Shown one piece after another: positions 54,780-62,016 of a stretch of 64,000 nucleotides of DNA. Positions within the stretch are counted from its first letter, which is position 1. The number at the start of each line of letters is the position of its first letter. The notes under the pieces are model-generated. The model searched no databases. It was given only the letters and a program-made list of their open reading frames with translations, and had not been told where the DNA came from. The position numbers and the translations under genes were made by a program. Source of the stretch: Streptomyces cylindrosporus (GTDB lineage Bacteria > Actinomycetota > Actinomycetes > Streptomycetales > Streptomycetaceae); NCBI RefSeq assembly GCF_022698165.1, contig NZ_JALDAY010000002.1, positions 496,001 to 560,000 on the forward strand, given 5' to 3'.

Positions 54780-56562
54780 GCCGCCGGGCCGCGTGCTGGG
54801 CGGCCAGCCGGACGGGCGCGTTCTGGGCGCCGTAACCCCGGTAGCCGCCGTCGCGCTGCACGAGTTCGAAGAAGACGCGGCCGACGGTCCGCGTGTAGCA
54901 GTGCCGGAACTCCCCGTACGCGTCACGGTCGTAGAGGATGCCGAGTTCGCGGTACGTCGCCAACTCGCCGTCGGCGAAGTCGAATCGGGCGGCGAGGTCG
55001 TCGTAGTAGTTGGCCGGCATCGGCAGCAGCGGTCCGCCCGCCTCCCGAAGCCGCCGGGCCGCCGCGACCACGTCGTCCGTGGCGAGGGCGATGTGCTGGG
55101 CGTGGACCGTGTCGTCGGCCGGTGCGGCGCCGACCGACAGGGCGATGCGGACACCGCCGTCGGCGCTGGTCACGGCGCGGCTGCGCAGCAGACCGTACGG
55201 GTCGGCGACGTCCACGCTCTCCTGCGCGGCCAGGCCCAGGACGGCACGGTGGAACAGGGTCGCCTCGTCGAACTGGTGCCAGGGCTGGACCAGGGCGAGA
55301 TGGTCGATGCGCCGGACGCCCGCGGCCTGCGGCTCCTGTCCGGTGTCCTCGAAGTCGGCGCGCCAGCTGGGCAGTTCGGGGCGGTCGGTGGCGCAGAAGA
55401 ACAGCTCCGTGCCGTCGGGGGCGGCGACCGCGTCCAGCGGGGCGTCCTCGCTCGCCCGGCGCCGCGGCAGCACCGGTGCGAGCAGGGCCTCGGCGCGGCG
55501 GGCGGCGCCGGCCGGGTCGGGTGACTCCAGGCCGATCGCGGCGAGGCCGGTGCCGTCGCGCCGGGCGGCCGGGCCGGTGTTGACGAGGATCCGGGCCTCC
55601 CCCGCCTGCCAGAGGTCGACCGGCTTGCTCCGGTGCCGTGCGGTGCGGGCGAAGCCCAGCGCGCCGAGCACCTCGGCGACCGGCTCGGCGTCCGGTGTGA
55701 CCAACTCGGCGAAGGCGACGCCGGTGGGGACGACGGGAGCGGGCAACTCGGCGACTCCCAGGGCCTCTTGGAGCACCAGGAGGGAGCGGTGGGCGTCCAC
55801 GGCGGTGGGGCCCGCCTCGGCCTGCCGGAAGACGTCGTTGAAGACTTCGAGGGAGAGCGGACCGTCGTACCCCGCGCGCAGCACGTGCCCGACGAGCCCG
55901 GCGACGTCGAATCCGCCCTGCCCGGGGAAGCACCGGTAGTGCCTGCTCCACTGGAGCACGTCCATGGCGAGCAGCGGCGCGTCCGCGAGCTGCAGGAAGA
56001 AGATCTTCTCGCCGGGGATGTCCTCGATGCCCTTGGGGTCGGACCCGCGGGAGAGAATGTGGAAGCTGTCGAGGCAGGTGCCCAGGGCCGGATGCCCGGC
56101 GCTCTCGACGATGTGCCAGGCATGGTCGTACGTACTGACGTGCCGTCCCCAGGCGAGCGCCTCGTAGGCCACCCGGATCCCGGACTCCCGCGCCAGGTCG
56201 GCGAGTCGGCTGAGCTGCTCGGCGGCGAGTGCGTCGTCGTCGATCGCGAGCGGATGGACGCTGGAGCACACGAGCACCGTGTCCGCCCCGAGCCGCCGCA
56301 TCAGCTCGAACTTGTGCCGGGCCCGCCGCAGGTTCCGCCGGAACTCCTCCTCGGGCACGGCCTCGATGTCCCGCATCGGCTGGTAGAGGTCGACGGTGAG
56401 CCCGAGGTCGGCACAGCGCTCCCGTATCTCCTCGGGAGTGAGGGGGCTGGCCAGCAGGTCGTTCTCGAAGATCTCGACGCCGTCGAAGCCGGCCCGCGAG
56501 GCGGCCGTGAGCTTCTCGGTCAGGGAGCCGCTGAGGGAGACGGTGGCGATGGACGTACGCAT
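54766..56562 (-). CDS. quiC: 3-Dehydroshikimate dehydratase fused to HPPD-like VOC domain (QuiC type)
   Basis: A 598-residue bifunctional-architecture enzyme. The N-terminal TIM barrel (1-275) is a sugar-phosphate isomerase/epimerase-like domain that converts 3-dehydroshikimate to protocatechuate. Its four metal ligands are seen as Glu134 (YEALAWG), Asp165 (LDSFH), Gln191 (QLADAP) and Glu239 (SLEVFND), the set known for QuiC1. The C-terminal half contains two VOC modules like 4-hydroxyphenylpyruvate dioxygenase (RIDHLALV and HIALATDDV); this domain has an unclear role in QuiC proteins. Shikimate dehydrogenase is upstream in the same operon (32-base gap), so the pair turns shikimate into protocatechuate. 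Confidence 0.93.
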   Translation of the reverse strand: MRTSIATVSLSGSLTEKLTAASRAGFDGVEIFENDLLASPLTPEEIRERCADLGLTVDLYQPMRDIEAVPEEEFRRNLRRARHKFELMRRLGADTVLVCSSVHPLAIDDDALAAEQLSRLADLARESGIRVAYEALAWGRHVSTYDHAWHIVESAGHPALGTCLDSFHILSRGSDPKGIEDIPGEKIFFLQLADAPLLAMDVLQWSRHYRCFPGQGGFDVAGLVGHVLRAGYDGPLSLEVFNDVFRQAEAGPTAVDAHRSLLVLQEALGVAELPAPVVPTGVAFAELVTPDAEPVAEVLGALGFARTARHRSKPVDLWQAGEARILVNTGPAARRDGTGLAAIGLESPDPAGAARRAEALLAPVLPRRRASEDAPLDAVAAPDGTELFFCATDRPELPSWRADFEDTGQEPQAAGVRRIDHLALVQPWHQFDEATLFHRAVLGLAAQESVDVADPYGLLRSRAVTSADGGVRIALSVGAAPADDTVHAQHIALATDDVVAAARRLREAGGPLLPMPANYYDDLAARFDFADGELATYRELGILYDRDAYGEFRHCYTRTVGRVFFELVQRDGGYRGYGAQNAPVRLAAQHAARRLTDG

Positions 56563-56594
56563 GTCGGTACCTCTTCTTCCGGAGACGTCCGGGA

Positions 56595-57470
56595 CTACTT
56601 CTGGGCCCCTACGGCACCGGCCAGTTCGGCGATGTCGGCGAGCATCCGGGCGGCGTCGGGTTCCTGTCCGGTGAACAGCCGGAAAGCGTCCGCGGCCTGG
56701 AACACGGCCATCCCGCCCCCGTCCAACGTGGCGCAGCCAAGCGCACGGGCGGTCCGCAACAGCTCCGTCTCCAGCGGCCGGTAGACCACCTCGGCCACCC
56801 ACAGCCCGGGGTGCAGCAGTTCCGCGGCGAAGGGCAGGCCCGGGTGGGCGGCCATGCCGGTCGGCGTCGCATGCACCACCCCGTCGGCCCGCGCAAGCAG
56901 CTGCGCCAGCCGGTCCGGCGTCGCCGCGTCGGCGCGCCCCGCGCCGAAGTGCCGGTTCAGGGCCGCCGCCAGCTCCGCCGCCCGGTCCGCCAGCGCGTCG
57001 ACGACCGTGACCCGCCCGGCTCCGAGCGTCAGCGTGGCATGGGCGACCGCCGCCCCCGCTCCGCCCGCGCCCAGCTGCACGACCCGTTCCAGCGGAACGT
57101 CCGGCAGCCCGCGCGCGAACGACGCGGCGAACCCGGTCACGTCCGTGTTGTGACCGATCGCCCGCCCGCCCTCGAAGACCACCGTGTTGACCGCGCCCAG
57201 CGCCTCGGCCTGCGGAGCGAGCCCGTCGAGGTGCTCGATGACCAGCTGCTTGCAGGGGTGCGTGATGTTCAGCCCGTCGAAGCCCAGGTCCCGCGCGGCC
57301 CGCACCAGGTCACCCACGGCCGCCGGCGGCACGCCGAGCGTGTCGATGTCGATCAGCCGGTACAGACAGCGCAGCCCCTGCCGGTCCGCCTCCCGCTCGT
57401 GCAGCGCCGGGCTGAGCGACGGGCCGATTCCGGAACCGATCAGTCCGACGAGATACGAGTCCTTGGCCAC
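56595..57470 (-). CDS. Shikimate/quinate dehydrogenase
   Basis: A 291-residue AroE-fold enzyme that oxidises shikimate (or quinate) to the 3-dehydro compound. The substrate site SLSP (18-21), catalytic Lys74 in THPCKQ, Asp110 in HNTDVTGF and the nucleotide loop LGAGGAGAAVAHA are intact. It heads the minus-strand operon with quiC and faces a TetR gene. That context argues for a catabolic quinate/shikimate dehydrogenase, not the biosynthetic AroE. The GTG start has only a modest ribosome site (GGAGG about 9 bases upstream). Confidence 0.92.
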   Translation of the reverse strand: MAKDSYLVGLIGSGIGPSLSPALHEREADRQGLRCLYRLIDIDTLGVPPAAVGDLVRAARDLGFDGLNITHPCKQLVIEHLDGLAPQAEALGAVNTVVFEGGRAIGHNTDVTGFAASFARGLPDVPLERVVQLGAGGAGAAVAHATLTLGAGRVTVVDALADRAAELAAALNRHFGAGRADAATPDRLAQLLARADGVVHATPTGMAAHPGLPFAAELLHPGLWVAEVVYRPLETELLRTARALGCATLDGGGMAVFQAADAFRLFTGQEPDAARMLADIAELAGAVGAQK

Positions 57471-57492
57471 GGGGCCCTCCTGATCGGCATCG

Positions 57493-57516
57493 CTAATGTA
57501 CGAACTAGTACGTTAG
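57493..57516. promoter_or_regulatory. Candidate TetR operator between the shikimate operon and tetR
   Basis: Inverted repeat with arms CTAATGTAC and GTACGTTAG (one mismatch) and a 6-base spacer. An alternative symmetry is centred on ACTAGT within it. It lies in the divergent promoter region, 22 bases upstream of the shikimate dehydrogenase start. It is AT-rich against the local background. Confidence 0.6.
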
Positions 57517-57635
57517 CTATATCAGCGTGCGGCCACTCAGGGAAGACCCTGCGGTCACTCGGGGAAGACCCCGCGGGCGGCGTCCGGCCCGCCTTCTAGA
57601 ATCGGCGGCACTGGCGGCACTCCCGAAGGAACCCG

Positions 57636-58301
57636 ATGACCAGCGTCGACGAACCGGCACGACCGAACGGGCGGATCCGCGATGCCGCCCGCACCCAGGC
57701 CGAGATCCTCGACGTGGCCACCCAGGAGTTCGCACGGCTCGGCTACGACGGCGCCCGCGTCGACGAGATCGCCGCCCGCACCCGTACCACCAAGCGGATG
57801 ATCTACTACTACTTCGGCGGCAAGGAGCAGCTGTTCACGGCGGTGCTGGAGCGGGCGTACACGGTGATCCGCGAGGCCGAGCAGAAGCTGGACGTCGAGC
57901 ACCTGGACCCGGTCGCCGCGATCCGGCGCCTGGCCGAGCTGACCTTCGACCACCATGAGCAGCACCCCGACTTCATCCGCCTGGTCAGCATCGAGAACAT
58001 CCACGGCGCGGAGCACATCGCCGGCTCCGAGAAGCTCGGCCGGATCGGCTCCCCCGCGCTCGACGTGATCCGCCGCATCCTGGCCGCCGGACAGGAGTCC
58101 GGCCTGTTCACGGCCGACGTCGACGCCGTCGACCTGCACGCGATGATCAGCTCCTTCTGCTTCTTCCGGGTCGCCAACCGGCACACCTTCGGCGCCCTGT
58201 TCGGCCGCGACCTGGTCGCCCCCGAGCAGCGGGAGCACTACCGGGCCATGCTGGGAGACATGGTGATCGCCTATCTGACGGCGGAGCGGTCCACCCACTG
58301 A
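57636..58301 (+). CDS. TetR-family transcriptional regulator
   Basis: A 221-residue TetR-type repressor. The N-terminal helix-turn-helix (about 15-60) includes AEILDVATQEFARLGYDGARVDEIAARTRTTKRMIYYYFGGKEQLF, split here by family convention into helix 1, the turn and the recognition helix. The C-terminal ligand-binding domain (TetR_C_17-like) contains LRFDHH-like and FIRLVSIENIHGAEHI elements. It is divergent from the dehydrogenase/quiC operon and 128 bases upstream of the MFS importer, so it probably represses both and responds to shikimate, quinate or protocatechuate. Confidence 0.93.
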   Translation: MTSVDEPARPNGRIRDAARTQAEILDVATQEFARLGYDGARVDEIAARTRTTKRMIYYYFGGKEQLFTAVLERAYTVIREAEQKLDVEHLDPVAAIRRLAELTFDHHEQHPDFIRLVSIENIHGAEHIAGSEKLGRIGSPALDVIRRILAAGQESGLFTADVDAVDLHAMISSFCFFRVANRHTFGALFGRDLVAPEQREHYRAMLGDMVIAYLTAERSTH

Positions 58302-58368
58302 GCCGTACGTCCGGACCTCTTGACAGCCGGGAAACGTGGGCGCAACATCCGTGGGCAACCGCTACTAA

Positions 58369-58396
58369 CTATCCAGTGAGTTAATTAACTGGATAG
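58369..58396. promoter_or_regulatory. Nested palindromes upstream of the MFS importer
   Basis: Arms CTATCCAGT and ACTGGATAG are perfect 9-base complements. Inside them sits the 12-base palindrome AGTTAATTAACT (58379-58390). The element precedes the MFS start by 33 bases and is a likely operator. Its sequence does not match the 57493 repeat well, so either the regulator is flexible or a second protein binds. Confidence 0.6.
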
Positions 58397-58429
58397 CTCC
58401 CCCGGACTCCCCACCGAATGGAGCGAGCC

Positions 58430-59770
58430 GTGTCCGTCCCCGCCGAAGCCGTCGGGCAGCCGAAAAAGGCGGCCGCCGCCGCCTGGATCGGCAGCGCCCT
58501 GGAGTACTACGACTTCTTCATCTACGGCAGCGCGGCCGCGCTGATCTTCCCGAAGGTCTTCTTCGACGAGTCCGACCCGGCCACCGCGACCCTGCTGTCG
58601 CTGGCCACGTTCGGTGTCGCGTACGCGGCCCGGCCGGTCGGGGCGCTCTTCCTCGGGCACTTCGGCGACAAGGTCGGCCGCAAGAAGATCATGGTCTTCA
58701 CGCTGATCCTGATGGGCCTGTCGACGTTCCTGATCGGCTGTCTGCCCACGCGGGCCCAGGTCGGCGGCCTGGCGCCGGTGCTGCTGGTGGCGTGCCGGGT
58801 GCTGCAGGGCATCTCCGCGGCCGGCGAGCAGGCCAGCGCGAACTCCATGACGCTGGAACACGCGCCGCCTCACCGACGCGGCTTCTTCACCAGCTTCACG
58901 CTCAGCGGCACCCAGGGCGGCCAGCTCATCGCCACCCTGGTCTTCCTGGCGGTGGCCCAGCTCCCCGACGACCAGCTGCTGTCCTGGGGCTGGCGGGTCC
59001 CCTTCTGGGCGAGCGTCGCGGTCGCCGTCGCCGGTTACCTCATCCGCCGCAAGCTGGCGGAGACGCCGGTCTTCGCCCAGCAGGCGGCCTCCGAGGGGGT
59101 CGTGAAGCTGCCGCTGGCGGTGCTGTTGCGCGAGCACTGGGCGGATGTACTGCGGGTGATCGGGGGCGCGCTGATCGCCTCGGTCTCCACGATCTTCACG
59201 GTGTGGGCGCTGGCCTACGCGACCAGCGACTCCGTCGGCATGTCCCGCTCCTCGATGCTGTGGGTGGGGGCGCTCGCCAACCTGGTCGCCCTCGGCGCGA
59301 TCCCCGCGTGGGCCACGCTGTCGGACCGCATCGGACGCCGCCCGGTGTACCTGATCGGCGCGGTCGGCAGCGCGGTCACCATGTTCCTGTACCTCTGGGC
59401 GGTCTCCACGGGCAGCTACCCGCTGACCCTGATCCTGGGCATCGTCGCCTTCGGTGTCGTCTACAGCGCCGCGAACGGTGTCTGGCCGTCCTTCTACGGC
59501 GAGATGTTCTCGACCCGGGTGCGGCTGTCCGGCATGGCGATCGGCACGCAGATCGGCTTCGCCGTGGCCGGTTTCGCGGTCACCTTCGCCGCGCAGATCG
59601 CTGGGCCGGACGGCGACGACTGGTTCTCGGTGGCCCTGTTCACCGCGGCGCTGTGCGTCCCGCCGGTGATCGCCGCCCTCTCGGCCCGCGAGACCCACAT
59701 GGTGCCGACGGAGCGGCTGGGGGAGGGGGTGGGGCGGGGGGCGGCGCAGCCGGAGACGGTGACGGCCTGA
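58430..59770 (+). CDS. MFS importer of the metabolite:proton symporter (shikimate/dicarboxylate) type
   Basis: A 446-residue 12-helix permease of the MHS group (ShiA, KgtP and PcaT relatives). The family string GSALEYYDFFIYGSAAAL sits in helix 1. The first cytoplasmic loop is GHFGDKVGRKKIM and the second-half copy LSDRIGRRPVYLIG. GTG 58430 has GGAG at seven bases and is preferred over ATG 58418. Given quiC and shikimate dehydrogenase next to it, the likely cargo is shikimate, quinate or a related aromatic precursor. Confidence 0.92.
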   Translation: MSVPAEAVGQPKKAAAAAWIGSALEYYDFFIYGSAAALIFPKVFFDESDPATATLLSLATFGVAYAARPVGALFLGHFGDKVGRKKIMVFTLILMGLSTFLIGCLPTRAQVGGLAPVLLVACRVLQGISAAGEQASANSMTLEHAPPHRRGFFTSFTLSGTQGGQLIATLVFLAVAQLPDDQLLSWGWRVPFWASVAVAVAGYLIRRKLAETPVFAQQAASEGVVKLPLAVLLREHWADVLRVIGGALIASVSTIFTVWALAYATSDSVGMSRSSMLWVGALANLVALGAIPAWATLSDRIGRRPVYLIGAVGSAVTMFLYLWAVSTGSYPLTLILGIVAFGVVYSAANGVWPSFYGEMFSTRVRLSGMAIGTQIGFAVAGFAVTFAAQIAGPDGDDWFSVALFTAALCVPPVIAALSARETHMVPTERLGEGVGRGAAQPETVTA

Positions 59771-59780
59771 CCATCCTGCT

Positions 59781-59831
59781 GTGGTATGTGACATAGCACT
59801 GACGACCCGTCAGTGCTATGTCACATACCAC
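59781..59831. terminator. Perfect 24-base-stem hairpin between convergent genes
   Basis: A 51-base element with two exactly complementary 24-base arms (59781-59804 and 59808-59831) and a 3-base loop. It lies 10 bases after the MFS stop and contains the last codons and stop (59821-59823) of the convergent glycosyltransferase. Its base composition (about half G/C) is unusual here. It most probably stops transcription in both directions. Confidence 0.8.
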
Positions 59832-62016
59832 TGTCCGTCAGCAGCCCCGTCCAGGCCTCCGCCACCCGCTCCAACGCAAACCCCTCCCGCACCTGCCCCC
59901 GCGCCACCTCGCCGGCCGCCTCCCAGCCGCCCTCGGTGTCGACCAGGGAGGCGATCGCCTCCGCCATGGCCTCCGGGGTCTCGTGGATCCACCGCCGGTC
60001 GTAGATCTCGTCCGCCCCGGGCCACGGCAGCAGCGCCGGTACGGCCCCGGAGGCCATCCCCTCGGCCGGGGCGAGGTGGAAGCTCTCGTCGTCGCTGGTG
60101 GACAGGACGTGGCCGATCCGCCGTAGCCAGTTCGCCACGTCCGGGCCGAACTGGTCGAAGACGACGGCCCCTTCGAGCAGCGGCGCGTTCTGCATGCGGC
60201 GCAGGATCGCGTCGTAGTGCTCGCGCTCCTCGGGCTTGTTCCAGATCCACCAGTACTCCCACGGCGGCTTCGACTTCACCGACAGCTGCCAGCGGCGGTC
60301 GTGGGCGCGCAGCTTCTCCAGGACGTCGAGGCCGAGGTCGAGGCGTTTGCGGCTGGGCGCGATGCCGATCATGCCGAGCCGGAAGCGGGCGCCGGGTGCC
60401 TTGGGCCGGTCGAGCTGTTCGGTGTCGACCCAGTTGGGGACGACGGTGACCTTGGCGTCCGGCCAGCCGGTGACGTCGAGGGCCCGCCGCTTGTAGTAGG
60501 GGCTGACGCACACCACCCGGTCGACGGCGTCGATGTCGACTTGGCGCGGCCACTCGGCGTCGAGTTCGAAGCGGTGCAGCCGTACGACGAACCGGCTGCC
60601 GCGCCGCTTGTGGCGGCTGTACCAGACGGCGGCGGGCCCGCACCACTCGACGACCACCACATCGGCCCAGTCGGCGAGTTCACGGCTGGCGACGGGGTCG
60701 TGGCGGGCGAGCGCGGACCAGGTGTCGAGCCGTACGTCGAGGCCGGGCAGCGCTCGGAAGTGGTCGAGGAGCCGGGTGAGGAACTTCAGGTCGTGTCCGG
60801 CGACACCGACCCGCAGCGGACGGGAGCGGCCGGTCACCGAGGCGGGTGCGGAGGGGAAGGCCCGGTCCAGGTGACCGCGCCAGCGGGCCGCCGCGCTGTC
60901 CAGGGTGTAGCGGCGGGCCGCCTGCCGGCAGCGGTCGGCGGCCAGGTGCCGCGCCTCCGGTTCGCGCGCGGCGCGGGCCACGGCCTCGGCGGCGTCCGCG
61001 AGGTCGGCCCGTCCGGGGACGTAGAGCGGATAGTCGGCGCCGAGGAGCGCCTCGTGGGCGGGGGTGCGGTTGAGGACGACGGGCAGGCCGAGGGCGCCGA
61101 ACTCCAGGACCTTGGTGGAGAGTTCGAGGCTGGCGTCGAGGACGGGGTCGCGCCAGCCGAGGCCGAGGTCGCATTCGGCGGCGATGCGCATGGCCTGCTC
61201 GCGGGGCTGTCCGCCGTGGTGGTGAATGCCGGGGGCGCCGCGCAGGGCCTGTGTCATGGCCTCCTTGAAGTCGGGGTGCGCCGGGTCGTCGTGGATCTTG
61301 TCGCCGACGGTGTGGAGTTCGGCCCGGACGCCCTGTTCGGCGAGCAGTTCGGGCAGCCGGGTCATGGGCAGGGTGTTCCAGCGTGGCGCGAACTTGCCGG
61401 TGTAGACGAGCCGTAGGGGTTCGTGCGGGCGGTCCTGCTCCGGCACCGGGAAGGCCGGCTCGGGTACGGACGGCGGGCAGAGCACGGCCCGCCCACAGGC
61501 CTCTGGCACCCAGCTCTCCAGGAAGCAGCGCAACTCCTCGGTCTGGCAGAGGAGTTGACGCGAGGCGGCGGCGATACGACTGAGCTCCTCGCGTGCTTCC
61601 TCGGTCATCTCGGTGGCCGACTGCGGGATGTCGGTGAGGTAGGCCCAGATCCGCCCGTCGAAGGCGCCGTCGGCCACCACCCGGGTGACCAGCCGCCGGC
61701 CGCGCAGCACCAGCAGATCGCAGGGTTCGTCCGCGTCCAGCCGGGCGAGCAGCTGCGCGGCCTGCGCCGGCGACAGCGGACGCGTCCCCTGCCCGGCGAC
61801 GAGCCGCTCCTCGTACGGCCGTACCACCGTGACACCGGGCAGCCCGGCCAGCGGATCGACCAACCGCCCCGTGCGCACGGGTGACTTGAGCACCAGCCGG
61901 GTCTCGCATCCCGCGAGCGACAGCGCCTGCACGGTGGACTGGGCCCACACGGCGGAGCCGTCGATGAGGTTGAGGTCGACGTCGCCGTAGACGAGCGCCT
62001 TGATCGTGCGGGTCAT
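59821..62016 (-). CDS. Tandem GT4-like glycosyltransferase (two modules)
   Basis: A 731-residue protein made of two GT-B-fold glycosyltransferase modules. The N-terminal one (about 1-395) has LRLVYTGKFAPRWNT and the nucleotide-sugar region STKVLEFGALGLPVVLNR (E-x7-E-like). The C-terminal one (about 400-731) has VVPNWVDTEQ, RLGMIGIAPSRKRLDLGLDVL, and APAEGMASGAVPALLPW. No membrane segments are seen, so it acts at the cytoplasmic face. AAGGAG precedes the ATG, which overlaps the stop of the upstream gene (ATGA). With its operon partners it probably builds a surface polysaccharide or glycolipid. Donor and acceptor sugars are unknown. Confidence 0.88.
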   Translation of the reverse strand: MTRTIKALVYGDVDLNLIDGSAVWAQSTVQALSLAGCETRLVLKSPVRTGRLVDPLAGLPGVTVVRPYEERLVAGQGTRPLSPAQAAQLLARLDADEPCDLLVLRGRRLVTRVVADGAFDGRIWAYLTDIPQSATEMTEEAREELSRIAAASRQLLCQTEELRCFLESWVPEACGRAVLCPPSVPEPAFPVPEQDRPHEPLRLVYTGKFAPRWNTLPMTRLPELLAEQGVRAELHTVGDKIHDDPAHPDFKEAMTQALRGAPGIHHHGGQPREQAMRIAAECDLGLGWRDPVLDASLELSTKVLEFGALGLPVVLNRTPAHEALLGADYPLYVPGRADLADAAEAVARAAREPEARHLAADRCRQAARRYTLDSAAARWRGHLDRAFPSAPASVTGRSRPLRVGVAGHDLKFLTRLLDHFRALPGLDVRLDTWSALARHDPVASRELADWADVVVVEWCGPAAVWYSRHKRRGSRFVVRLHRFELDAEWPRQVDIDAVDRVVCVSPYYKRRALDVTGWPDAKVTVVPNWVDTEQLDRPKAPGARFRLGMIGIAPSRKRLDLGLDVLEKLRAHDRRWQLSVKSKPPWEYWWIWNKPEEREHYDAILRRMQNAPLLEGAVVFDQFGPDVANWLRRIGHVLSTSDDESFHLAPAEGMASGAVPALLPWPGADEIYDRRWIHETPEAMAEAIASLVDTEGGWEAAGEVARGQVREGFALERVAEAWTGLLTDSGM

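Noticed and set aside
58418..58429. ATG 58418 as the MFS start
   Set aside because: No ribosome site precedes it, whereas GTG 58430 has GGAG at the right distance.
59781..59831. Hairpin as the end of an insertion sequence or an attachment site
   Set aside because: No transposase, no target duplication and no integrase nearby; a terminator is simpler.
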